From Peribacillus asahii (GTDB lineage Bacteria > Bacillota > Bacilli > Bacillales > DSM-1321): 64,000 bases of DNA. Made by a program: the position numbers and the translations under genes. Shown here piece after piece: positions 1 through 7,063 of this stretch; within the stretch, counting starts at the first letter, position 1, and every line of letters begins with the position of its first letter. The stretch lies in assembly GCF_004006295.1 (NCBI RefSeq), contig NZ_CP026095.1, positions 730,001 through 794,000 of the forward strand. The letters run 5' to 3'. The notes under the pieces were generated by a model. It searched no databases, was not told the DNA's origin, and was given only the letters and a program-made list of their open reading frames with translations.

Positions 1-541
<541 letters not shown>

Positions 542-601
542 ATTGTTTTGATAATACGCAATGCTTTCTTATTATCTAGTTTTGAAAGAATAAAAAAATT
601 C

Positions 602-630
602 TTGCAAAACTTCTGATAAAGTACTATAAT
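602..630 (+). promoter_or_regulatory. Predicted sigma-A promoter between 23S and 5S
   Basis: A -35 box TTGCAA (602-607) and a perfect -10 box TATAAT (625-630) are separated by exactly 17 bases, about 26 bases before the 5S gene. It would allow the 5S rRNA and the tRNA array to be transcribed independently of the upstream rRNA promoters. The boxes are seen directly; activity is inferred. Confidence 0.55.
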
Positions 631-655
631 AGAATAGTGACTGAAAGAAGTAATG

Positions 656-771
<116 letters not shown>

Positions 772-780
772 TGATATCGA

Positions 781-855
781 TCCGCAGTAGCTCAGTGGTA
801 GAGCACTCGGCTGTTAACCGAGCGGTCGTAGGTTCGAATCCTACCTGCGGAGCCA
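781..855 (+). tRNA. tRNA-Asn (GTT)
   Basis: A cloverleaf can be drawn with acceptor arms TCCGCAG/CTGCGGA, anticodon GTT in loop CTGTTAA, T-loop GTTCGAATC and an encoded CCA end. It is the first of fifteen tandem tRNA genes behind the 5S rRNA. Confidence 0.97.
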
Positions 856-859
856 TATT

Positions 860-951
860 GGAGAGCTGTCCGAGTGGCCGAAGGAGCACGATTGGAAATC
901 GTGTAGACGGGTAACCCTGTCTCAAGGGTTCAAATCCCTTGCTCTCCGCCA
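860..951 (+). tRNA. tRNA-Ser (GGA)
   Basis: A class II tRNA of 92 nt with a long variable arm. Acceptor arms GGAGAGC and GCTCTCC pair, the anticodon loop TTGGAAA gives GGA, and CCA is encoded. It lies four bases after tRNA-Asn. Confidence 0.96.
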
Positions 952-964
952 TTTTATATAGTAT

Positions 965-1039
965 GGCCCCTTGGTCAAGCGGTTAAGACACCGCCCTTTC
1001 ACGGCGGTAACACGGGTTCGAATCCCGTAGGGGTCACCA
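965..1039 (+). tRNA. tRNA-Glu (TTC)
   Basis: Anticodon stem CCGCC/GGCGG encloses loop CTTTCAC with anticodon TTC. The acceptor arms GGCCCCT and AGGGGTC pair with a G-T wobble, the T-loop is GTTCGAATC, and CCA is encoded. Confidence 0.96.
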
Positions 1040-1050
1040 TTAATCATATT

Positions 1051-1126
1051 GGAGGATTAGCTCAGCTGGGAGAGCATCTGCCTTACAAGCAGAGGGTCGG
1101 CGGTTCGATCCCGTCATCCTCCACCA
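1051..1126 (+). tRNA. tRNA-Val (TAC)
   Basis: Acceptor arms GGAGGAT and ATCCTCC pair. The anticodon stem TCTGC/GCAGA carries loop CTTACAA, giving anticodon TAC. CCA is encoded. Confidence 0.96.
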
Positions 1127-1151
1127 TTTATAAATCTTTCATTTTTAACGT

Positions 1152-1225
<74 letters not shown>

Positions 1226-1228
1226 TAT

Positions 1229-1305
1229 GGTCCGGTAGTTCAGCTGGTTAGAATGCCTGCCTGTCACGCAGGAGGTCGCGGGTTCGAGTCCCGTCCGGAC
1301 CGCCA
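1229..1305 (+). tRNA. tRNA-Asp (GTC)
   Basis: Acceptor arms GGTCCGG and CCGGACC pair, loop CTGTCAC gives anticodon GTC, and CCA is encoded. It begins only three bases after the end of tRNA-fMet. Confidence 0.96.
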
Positions 1306-1321
1306 TTTTTAAAAAGTATTA

Positions 1322-1397
1322 GGCTCAGTAGCTCAGTCGGTAGAGCAAAGGACTGAAAATCCTTGTGTCGGCGGTTCGATTCCGTCCTGAGCCACCA
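1322..1397 (+). tRNA. tRNA-Phe (GAA)
   Basis: Acceptor arms GGCTCAG and CTGAGCC pair, the anticodon arm AGGACTGAAAATCCT gives anticodon GAA, and CCA is encoded. Confidence 0.96.
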
Positions 1398-1400
1398 TTT

Positions 1401-1476
<76 letters not shown>

Positions 1477-1492
1477 CGTTTCATTTATATAT

Positions 1493-1576
1493 GGAGGGGT
1501 AGCGAAGTGGCTAAACGCGGCGGACTGTAAATCCGCTCCTTCGGGTTCGGCAGTTCGAATCTGCCCCCCTCCACCA
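1493..1576 (+). tRNA. tRNA-Tyr (GTA)
   Basis: A class II tRNA with a variable arm (CTCCTTCGGG region). The anticodon arm GGACTGTAAATCC gives anticodon GTA. Acceptor arms GGAGGGG and CCCCTCC pair, and CCA is encoded. Confidence 0.96.
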
Positions 1577-1581
1577 TCTAT

Positions 1582-1655
1582 AGGGGTATAGTTTAAAGGT
1601 AGAACTAAGGTCTCCAAAACCTTCAGTGTGGGTTCGATTCCTACTACCCCTGCCA
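1582..1655 (+). tRNA. tRNA-Trp (CCA)
   Basis: Acceptor arms AGGGGTA and TACCCCT pair, anticodon loop CTCCAAA gives CCA (Trp), and a 3' CCA is encoded. Confidence 0.96.
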
Positions 1656-1668
1656 ATTTAATTATTAT

Positions 1669-1745
1669 GGCGATTGTGGCGAAGTGGTTAACGCATCGGA
1701 TTGTGGTTCCGACATTCGTGGGTTCGATTCCCATCAGTCGCCCCA
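1669..1745 (+). tRNA. tRNA-His (GTG)
   Basis: Anticodon GTG in loop TTGTGGT. The extra 5' G (1669) opposite C73 (1742), typical of tRNA-His, is encoded, as is the CCA end. Confidence 0.95.
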
Positions 1746-1763
1746 TTTAAAATAAAGCATTAA

Positions 1764-1838
1764 TGGGCTATAGCCAAGCGGTAAGGCAGCGGATTTTGAT
1801 TCCGTCATGCGAAGGTTCGAATCCTTCTAGCCCAGCCA
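1764..1838 (+). tRNA. tRNA-Gln (TTG)
   Basis: Acceptor arms TGGGCTA and TAGCCCA pair, anticodon loop TTTTGAT gives TTG, and CCA is encoded. Confidence 0.96.
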
Positions 1839-1843
1839 TTTTT

Positions 1844-1918
1844 GCGGAAGTAGTTCAGTGGTAGAATACAACCTTGCCAAGGTTGGGGTCGCGGGTTCGA
1901 ATCCCGTCTTCCGCTCCA
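1844..1918 (+). tRNA. tRNA-Gly (GCC)
   Basis: Acceptor arms GCGGAAG and CTTCCGC pair, anticodon loop TTGCCAA gives GCC, and CCA is encoded. A second glycine tRNA with anticodon TCC lies alone near 26 kb. Confidence 0.96.
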
Positions 1919-1925
1919 GAAAGTT

Positions 1926-1999
<74 letters not shown>

Positions 2000-2004
2000 A
2001 CAAT

Positions 2005-2086
2005 GCCGGTGTGGCGGAATTGGCAGACGCGCACGACTCAAAATCGTGTTCCTTCGGGAGTGCCGGTTCGACCCCGGCCACCGGTA
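2005..2086 (+). tRNA. tRNA-Leu (CAA), CCA replaced by TCA
   Basis: A class II tRNA with acceptor arms GCCGGTG and CACCGGT, loop CTCAAAA (anticodon CAA) and variable arm GTTCCTTCGGGAGT. After discriminator A2086 the genome reads TCA where the other array members read CCA. It is the last tRNA of the array and faces the recombinase-bearing patch, a typical position for an integration site. Confidence 0.94.
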
Positions 2087-2110
2087 TCAATAGGTCGAAG
2101 AAAAGTTAAG

Positions 2111-2152
2111 AAAAAAGGATTCTTACAGAAATGTAGGAATCCTTTTTCTTTG
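2111..2152 (+). terminator. Terminator of the rRNA-tRNA operon
   Basis: AAAAAGGATTCTTAC and GTAGGAATCCTTTTT form a long stem with a short loop, followed by further T-rich sequence. It lies about 25 nt after tRNA-Leu. Confidence 0.88.
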
Positions 2153-2257
2153 TTTGCACACGATTAAATTAATAACATGTAAAAAAGGGGATGAGTAACG
2201 ATAAGGAAAACGAAATATTAACCTCATTTCGACTTTAGTTATACGGTTTAGTAAGCG

Positions 2258-2290
2258 CAAAAAAAGAACCTTGCACATAAGGCAAGGTCT
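2258..2290 (-). terminator. Terminator of the recombinase operon
   Basis: ACCTTGC (2268-2274) and GCAAGGT (2282-2288) form a perfect seven-base stem. On the - strand it is followed by a run of seven T, placing it just after the stop of the 64-residue gene at 2300. Confidence 0.8.
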
Positions 2291-2299
2291 CAAGCTCGA

Positions 2300-2494
2300 T
2301 TATAACAAGTTGGATAGAAGAGATACTTTTCTATACAAAGCATTTACTTCTTTATTCTGATGTTCTCCTATTTCATTTCCTAGTTGTCCTTCCATATCGG
2401 TCATTAAATCAGCTAATTTCAGCGCCTTTTGTCTGTCAGAAATATTACTGTGAATGATATATTCATATCTTGCATTGTATTCAGTTAGTGTCAT
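2300..2494 (-). CDS. Small hypothetical protein downstream of the recombinase
   Basis: A 64-residue, charged, helix-rich protein that I do not recognise. Its start (MTLTEYNARYEY) has a strong ribosome binding site, AGGAGG, about seven bases upstream, and it begins 12 bases after the recombinase stop, so the two genes form a small operon closed by the hairpin at 2258-2290. No membrane segment or known motif is visible. The setting suggests a partner or regulator of the recombinase, but that is only inferred from position. Confidence 0.7.
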   Translation of the reverse strand: MTLTEYNARYEYIIHSNISDRQKALKLADLMTDMEGQLGNEIGEHQNKEVNALYRKVSLLSNLL

Positions 2495-2506
2495 TTTTCC
2501 GTCCTC

Positions 2507-3061
2507 CTATAGTACAAAGTTGTTTAAGCTGTCTTCTATTTCTTCATCAGTAATTCCAATGTACTTTAAAGTAATTTCAGGGTGTGAATGGTTAAGGATT
2601 ATTTGTAATTTAGCCACGTCTTTACTCTGTTTATAGAACCAGTACCCGAACGTTTTCCGCATGGTATGAGTACCTACACTTTCAATGTCTACCATATCTG
2701 CGGCCTTATTAAGCTGTCTATAGGCTTGTATTTTACTTATAGGTTTATCACCTTTACGTGAAGGGAACAGCCATTCACTATCAACAGTATCAATATAAGC
2801 TGCTAATTCATTAAATACATTATTAAGCTGTATTGTTCTAGGCTTCTTTGTCTTGCCTTCCTTAATAATAACCTTCATCTTACCTTTAATATCCTTTACC
2901 TTTAACGATAATAGATCAGATACACGTAAACCGGTATTAATGCCTAACAGGAACAATATGTAGTCTCTTTCACTGCAATGTCTTTTCAACGACCATTTCA
3001 TATCATTTAATTTTTTCAATGATCTAATAGGTTGAACGTCAATTAAATGTTCCTTTGCCAT
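2507..3061 (-). CDS. Short tyrosine recombinase (integrase catalytic domain only)
   Basis: A 184-residue protein consisting of a tyrosine recombinase catalytic domain. The catalytic set is visible: Arg46 in NTGLRVSDLL, a beta-hairpin lysine near 70-72, His132-x-x-Arg135 in THTMRKTF, a histidine at 158 or 160 in LNHSHPEI, and nucleophile Tyr167 in TLKYIG. Full phage integrases have about 300-400 residues because of N-terminal arm- and core-binding domains, which are absent here. B. subtilis YoeC is a similar short form. The start has an AGGGTGAGG ribosome binding site. The product probably cuts and rejoins DNA, but its substrate is unknown. It is not obviously broken. Confidence 0.85.
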   Translation of the reverse strand: MAKEHLIDVQPIRSLKKLNDMKWSLKRHCSERDYILFLLGINTGLRVSDLLSLKVKDIKGKMKVIIKEGKTKKPRTIQLNNVFNELAAYIDTVDSEWLFPSRKGDKPISKIQAYRQLNKAADMVDIESVGTHTMRKTFGYWFYKQSKDVAKLQIILNHSHPEITLKYIGITDEEIEDSLNNFVL

Positions 3062-3091
3062 TATGCCTCACCCTTTCATTCATACCAGTAG

Positions 3092-3190
3092 AATCAACGT
3101 TTTGAATGTATACTTTTCTTAGTGATTTAACAATATCACTGGTAATGGAATAAAGTCAATTAAATCAGTGTTTTGAAAGTAAACTTTTAT
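3092..3190. repeat. Pair of 28-bp direct repeats upstream of the recombinase
   Basis: Two copies, at 3092-3119 and 3163-3190, match at 23 of 28 positions and share the core GTTTTGAA, then GTAxACTTTT. They are 71 bp apart, about seven helical turns. Between them is an inverted repeat AGTGAT/ATCACT (3121-3140). They lie 30-130 bp upstream of the recombinase start and could be recombinase binding sites or operators. Nothing in the sequence decides between these. Confidence 0.6.
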
Positions 3191-3495
3191 GTATTAGTTT
3201 ACATTTGTGTGACTAGTTATTAGCCAACTCTTACCTTTTGCTTCTTATCTGGCCAAGGCTTCATAGTGTTGATGATAGTACAAGTTAATATGAATACGTT
3301 CTAGGGTGTCAGACTGTTGCCTGATCCAAAGAAAGTAGCAAAGGAGGCCGATGAATAAGGATTAATTAAAAGGTGAGAGGCACGGGTGGTTTATATTCTG
3401 TATAGTTGAATATTAAAAAACGAAGAGACACTCCTAACCAAACATTTTGGAGCTATTTCAAAAAGGGAGGGGGGAGTTTTAAAAGAGACAATAAA
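3191..3495. other. Non-coding stretch with no recognisable gene
   Basis: About 300 bases of AT-rich DNA without a convincing reading frame, ribosome binding site or RNA gene. It lies between the repeats upstream of the recombinase and the terminator of the decayed gene that follows. Confidence 0.5.
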
Positions 3496-3516
3496 AGCCC
3501 CTTACAATAAGAGGCC
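3490..3516 (-). terminator. Terminator after the decayed membrane-protein gene
   Basis: Read on the - strand, GCCTCTTA and TAAGGGGC form a stem around TTG (3497-3515), followed by TTTTATT. It lies directly after the stop of the pseudogene at 3528. Confidence 0.65.
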
Positions 3517-3527
3517 GTTTCATAATT

Positions 3528-3840
3528 TTAAGATTCATCTTTATCATTCGTTAGCTTGTACATTGCAAATCCTAAGTAAACGAATAATGCAACTAATTGG
3601 CTGAAGAACAAGATAAGGAGAAACGTTTTAGTTAAGCTATCGTTATAGGTATCTGCTGGATATGGTAAAAGCATACTTGGATAAATAATACCAACAATAC
3701 AAGCATAGATCAGAGCAGCAAGACCGCCCCAAACCTAACGAGGCTTTCCGATATATAAGAAATTTTGCAGTATTTAAAGTATAAACAGTTGGTAGAAAAA
3801 AAGCACTGAAAATGAATGTTTATAGGATTGTTGTTCTTCA
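3528..3840 (-). pseudogene. Decayed gene for a small integral membrane protein
   Basis: On the - strand a clear coding-like frame ends at a TAA at 3528-3530 and reads GGLAALIYACIVGIIYPSML, then a second hydrophobic stretch LLILFFSQLVALFVYLGFAM and a charged tail KLTNDKDES. Upstream in the same frame there are in-frame stops (after IGKPR and after QLFIL), and no start can be found. Two membrane segments, a polar linker and a terminator behind it indicate a once-real gene. I do not recognise the family. Confidence 0.55.
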
Positions 3841-4080
3841 ACTAAAGGAGCAAGTTAGTTTTACAAGAGGTCATGGTAAACTTCATAAAAGCGAAACGAA
3901 CTGGAATAGAATCAAGGGATAATCGGAATATTAACGAAAAGGAAATATTGGCATTAATGAAGATACCCTAATAATTGTAGCAAAAGCCATGGCAGCTGTT
4001 ATAATAGAATGTCTTGGATAAGAGTAAATAAAGCGAGCAGTTCTTTATGCATCTGGCATAGGGACAGTCTTTTTTTAGGA
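3841..4080. other. Intergenic region before the serine dehydratase
   Basis: No intact gene is visible. A short + strand frame near 3960-4020 reads GINEDTLIIVAKAMAAVIIE before a stop. It resembles a protein C-terminus and may be a gene remnant, but it is too short to assign. Confidence 0.3.
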
Positions 4081-4088
4081 GTGATCAC

Positions 4089-5651
4089 ATGTCTTTTACA
4101 AGTTTAAAAGAATTAATTGAACTTGCAGATCAAGAGAAAACAACCATTTCAGAATTAATGATCAAAACTGAGGTACATCAGAAAGGGTATCCTAGAGAAG
4201 TGATCGTTGAAAAAATGTCGGAACAATTTACGGTAATGGAAGAGGCTGTCCGCAGAGGGACACTGAGTCCCGTTATGTCGCGTACTGGTTTAACAGGAGG
4301 GGATGGAAACCGGCTTTATCAGTATGCTAAAGATGGGAATTCCTTTGTCAATCCTGCCACATTAAATGCCGCAGCGAATGCGTTTGCGGTATCAGAAGTA
4401 AATGCGGCAATGGGACGGATTGTGGCGACGCCAACAGCTGGTTCAGCAGGAATCCTGCCAGCTGTACTTGTTCACGCTCTTGACAGCGGAAAGTTTACAC
4501 GTGAGCAGATTGTACAGTCAATATTCACTGCCTCCGCCCTCGGCTTAGTAATTGCAAATAAAGCTTCGATATCAGGTGCTGCTGGCGGGTGCCAGGCTGA
4601 AGTCGGATCAGCAACCGCAATGGCAGCTGGTACTTTAGTTGAGCTTGCCGGCGGAACACCGATGCAGGTTGGAAATGCCATCGGAATTGCTTTGAAAAAT
4701 TCACTGGGGTTGGTTTGTGATCCCGTTGCTGGACTGGTGGAAATTCCTTGTATCATTCGCAACGGTTTACATGCAATTACCGCCCAAGCTGCGGCAGATA
4801 TGGCTTTAGCTGGGGTAGCCAGCGTCATTCCTGCAGATGAAGTCATCCATGTGATGCATGAAGTAGGACAGCAAATGCCCGAATCGTTGAGAGAAACGGG
4901 GATAGGCGGTCTTGCCGGAACTCCCACAGGGCAAAAATTGAAGGAACAAATTCTAAGCAAAAAAACTAGCGGCCTTGGGCCAGCAAAATACCAAAGTGCG
5001 TATGAGATTATCGGTCCCGTAATGGTCGGCCCTTCGAGTTCTCATACAGCTGGAGCTGTCCGAATCGGGAACATTGCCCGCCAGCTATTAAACGAAAATC
5101 CATTATATGTAAAGTTCTCGCTGACGGGCTCCTTCGCTGAAACCTATCAAGGCCATGGAACAGACCTAGCTCTATTATCAGGTGTTCTTGGGTTATCTAC
5201 AATGGATGAGGGCATTCCAAATGCCAAAAAAATTGCTGAAGAAAATAGCTTACAATACGAATTCACGAAACGGGTGCTTGGAAGCTATCATCCGAATACA
5301 GTTCTTGTAGAATTGACAGGAGCTTCACGTACTGTCAAGGTATTGGCCAGCTCTTTAGGCGGTGGTAAAGTAGAGGTTCAGGAATTTGATGACTATCCAT
5401 TAAAATTTTCAGGAGAACGGCCAACACTTGTAATTCGCCATACCGACCGAACAGGGTTTATTGCTGAATTATCGAGGATTCTTTATCAAAATGGATTTAA
5501 TATCGCCCGTATGGCAAATGAACGTTCAAAAATCAATGGTGCTGCAATCACGATTTGTGAAATCGATAATAAAATCGAAGCGACTCTCTCGTCTTTATTA
5601 AAAAAGGAGATTCCGATTATTGACGAAATTGTCTTGGTTCAAACTAATTAA
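4089..5651 (+). CDS. L-serine ammonia-lyase, fused alpha-beta-ACT form
   Basis: This 520-residue protein deaminates L-serine to pyruvate and ammonia in the cytosol using a 4Fe-4S cluster. Residues 1-295 match the alpha subunit, with likely cluster cysteines C168 (GGCQAEVG), C210 (LVCDPVAG) and C221 (EIPCIIRN). Residues 305-440 match the beta subunit, with its signature GPSSSHTAGAVRIG at 314-327. Residues 445-515 form an ACT domain (PTLVIRHTDRTGFIAELS), probably a serine sensor. B. subtilis uses two separate genes and E. coli SdaA is fused beta then alpha, so the alpha-first order here is unusual. The start ATG follows TAGGAGTG at good spacing. It appears to be transcribed alone. Confidence 0.93.
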   Translation: MSFTSLKELIELADQEKTTISELMIKTEVHQKGYPREVIVEKMSEQFTVMEEAVRRGTLSPVMSRTGLTGGDGNRLYQYAKDGNSFVNPATLNAAANAFAVSEVNAAMGRIVATPTAGSAGILPAVLVHALDSGKFTREQIVQSIFTASALGLVIANKASISGAAGGCQAEVGSATAMAAGTLVELAGGTPMQVGNAIGIALKNSLGLVCDPVAGLVEIPCIIRNGLHAITAQAAADMALAGVASVIPADEVIHVMHEVGQQMPESLRETGIGGLAGTPTGQKLKEQILSKKTSGLGPAKYQSAYEIIGPVMVGPSSSHTAGAVRIGNIARQLLNENPLYVKFSLTGSFAETYQGHGTDLALLSGVLGLSTMDEGIPNAKKIAEENSLQYEFTKRVLGSYHPNTVLVELTGASRTVKVLASSLGGGKVEVQEFDDYPLKFSGERPTLVIRHTDRTGFIAELSRILYQNGFNIARMANERSKINGAAITICEIDNKIEATLSSLLKKEIPIIDEIVLVQTN

Positions 5652-5809
5652 CTCCCTAGAAAGGTATTAATTAGTTTTCCAGAATAAAAAAATTAAACCT
5701 TCACCCAAAGTACGTAAGAACCCAGGTTAGTTGGAGAAGGATTTGTAGTCAGTATAAAGAATTTTAATAATGCAGTGATTTATTTACAGAGATTTAAGTG
5801 CGATATATG

Positions 5810-5853
5810 GAGCAAGAGGGACTGTCGTTTTTGACAGTTCCTCTTGCTCCTTT
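5810..5853 (+). terminator. Strong terminator 3' of the serine dehydratase
   Basis: GAGCAAGAGGGACTGTC and GACAGTTCCTCTTGCTC form a 17-bp stem with one G-T pair, followed by TTTCATTTTTTC. It lies 160 nt after the serine dehydratase stop and faces the convergent IclR gene. Confidence 0.85.
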
Positions 5854-5897
5854 CATTTTTTCTTTTTGCTTGGACCATACATTCTATAGGATATAAA

Positions 5898-6674
5898 TTA
5901 ATGAGTTTTGTTTCCTAATTCCACAGAAATGAGCTCTGTAGAGTGGCAGACATCTTTAATGATCTCTGAAATGGAATATTCATGCATCTTACTTTTAGGT
6001 CCAACTACTGTTACCGCGGCTATAACTTGATCCCATTTGTTTTTAACAGGTGCTGCAACAGCAGTAACGTCTAAGATTACCTCTTCGTTATCAATAGAGT
6101 ATCCCTGTTCCCTTATTTGTCGGGACTGTTCTAAAAAAGCAGCAGAATCTGTAATGCTGAAATCGGTATATTTTATTAAGGGTGATGTTTGCAGCATCTT
6201 TTCAATTTTTGAATCTTCGAGATACGCCATTAAAACCTTTCCTAGAGCTCCGTAATGAGGATCTCTAAATCTTCCAATTGTAGATGTATATCCTATTCCT
6301 TCGATAGTTACTCGTTTATCAATATAAACGAGGTGGTTACTTTCAAGGATAGCTAATAAAACAGAAAAGCCTGTTTTATGATGCAGGGCAGTAAGGTAGG
6401 GGGCCGCTGCATGGATGACATTTAAACGCTGAAGAACAATGCCACCATATCCAAACATTTTCATCCCTAGACAGTAAGTAGAATCCTCAGCGTTATAATG
6501 AACTAGCCCTAGCGTCTCCATTGTGTAAAGAAGGCGATAGGCAGTTGGCTTTGGGATATTTACTAATTTACATATATTCTCGATTGTTTGATATTGGGTA
6601 TCGAGAGAAAAGCAGTCTAAGATGCTAATCGCCTTTTCAAGTGAGTGGTTTAATTTAATGTTTACCTCTCTCAT
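5898..6674 (-). CDS. IclR-family transcriptional regulator of the aromatic cluster
   Basis: A 258-residue IclR-type regulator. The N-terminal winged helix-turn-helix lies at about residues 15-75 (SLEKAISILDCFS, then IPKPTAYRLLYTMETLGLV), and the effector-binding domain fills the rest. The start ATG follows GGAGG at nine bases. It is transcribed away from the luciferase-like monooxygenase gene, and both genes have a near-identical 17-bp palindrome just downstream of their predicted promoters. This implies autoregulation and repression of the catabolic operon until an aromatic acid binds. The inducer is not evident from sequence. Confidence 0.9.
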   Translation of the reverse strand: MREVNIKLNHSLEKAISILDCFSLDTQYQTIENICKLVNIPKPTAYRLLYTMETLGLVHYNAEDSTYCLGMKMFGYGGIVLQRLNVIHAAAPYLTALHHKTGFSVLLAILESNHLVYIDKRVTIEGIGYTSTIGRFRDPHYGALGKVLMAYLEDSKIEKMLQTSPLIKYTDFSITDSAAFLEQSRQIREQGYSIDNEEVILDVTAVAAPVKNKWDQVIAAVTVVGPKSKMHEYSISEIIKDVCHSTELISVELGNKTH

Positions 6675-6705
6675 AGGTGTTTACCTCCAATTAAATTTTA
6701 ATAAC

Positions 6706-6722
6706 AATTCACATATTGAATT
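6706..6722. promoter_or_regulatory. Predicted IclR operator, regulator side
   Basis: AATTCACATATTGAATT is an imperfect palindrome that differs by one base from the site at 6995-7011. It lies just downstream of the predicted start point of the IclR gene promoter, where a repressor would block transcription. Confidence 0.65.
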
Positions 6723-6737
6723 ACTAGTTTGGTGAAT

Positions 6738-6765
6738 AGTATATATATTTCAAATTATAAAGCAA
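6738..6765 (-). promoter_or_regulatory. Predicted promoter of the IclR gene
   Basis: On the - strand, -35 TTGCTT (6760-6765) and -10 TATACT (6738-6743) are separated by 16 bases. The palindrome at 6706-6722 lies about 16 bases downstream of the -10 box. Confidence 0.5.
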
Positions 6766-6797
6766 GGTATATTTCATGAAATTTATACCATTATTTA

Positions 6798-6844
6798 TTT
6801 TGGGCTCATTTTGTGCAACTCTGTTTGGCAAAATGAGCCCGAAA
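6798..6844. other. Long inverted repeat in the divergent promoter region
   Basis: GGGCTCATTTTG (6802-6813) and CAAAATGAGCCC (6829-6840) are a perfect 12-bp inverted repeat around a 15-base spacer. The stem can be extended on the outside with one mismatch. There is no T-run, so it does not look like a terminator. A 68-residue frame across this region is not credible as a gene. Confidence 0.5.
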
Positions 6845-6943
6845 TTGTTTTATTACATACTAGTTTACAGTTGTTTAGATAGGAAAAAACTACTTTTTTT
6901 GATTTTTTTAGAAAATTTATTACATTTTTTTGAACATTTTTCA

Positions 6944-6972
6944 TTGATTTCCTTCGATAAGCGATATATAAT
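6944..6972 (+). promoter_or_regulatory. Predicted promoter of the aromatic catabolic operon
   Basis: -35 TTGATT (6944-6949) and a perfect -10 TATAAT (6967-6972) with a 17-base spacer, about 90 bases before the monooxygenase start. The expected transcription start near 6979 lies right before the double palindrome. Confidence 0.7.
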
Positions 6973-6983
6973 CAGTTTATAAA

Positions 6984-7011
6984 GTGAATCACTTAATTCA
7001 CATAGTGAATT
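6984..7011. promoter_or_regulatory. Predicted IclR operator, operon side (double palindrome)
   Basis: Two overlapping perfect palindromes are present: GTGAAT-CACTTA-ATTCAC (6984-7001) and AATTCAC-ATA-GTGAATT (6995-7011). The second is the same element as at 6706-6722 with one change. The position just after the predicted transcription start fits repression by roadblock. Confidence 0.7.
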
Positions 7012-7063
7012 TAGTGCATGGAAACTTTAATTAAAATTAAAAAAGTAAAGGGAGATGTTGAAT

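Noticed and set aside
2090-4088. Prophage or integrative element bounded by tRNA-Leu repeats
   Set aside because: No duplicate of the tRNA-Leu 3' end was found and no phage structural or mobilisation genes are present.
4472-4960. Long reading frame antisense to the serine dehydratase gene
   Set aside because: It mirrors codons of a clearly conserved enzyme, has no ribosome binding site and no recognisable product.
6776-6982. Possible 68-residue hydrophobic gene between the IclR and monooxygenase genes
   Set aside because: It spans a large inverted repeat and the promoter of the operon, and lacks a ribosome binding site; its hydrophobicity comes from T-rich DNA.
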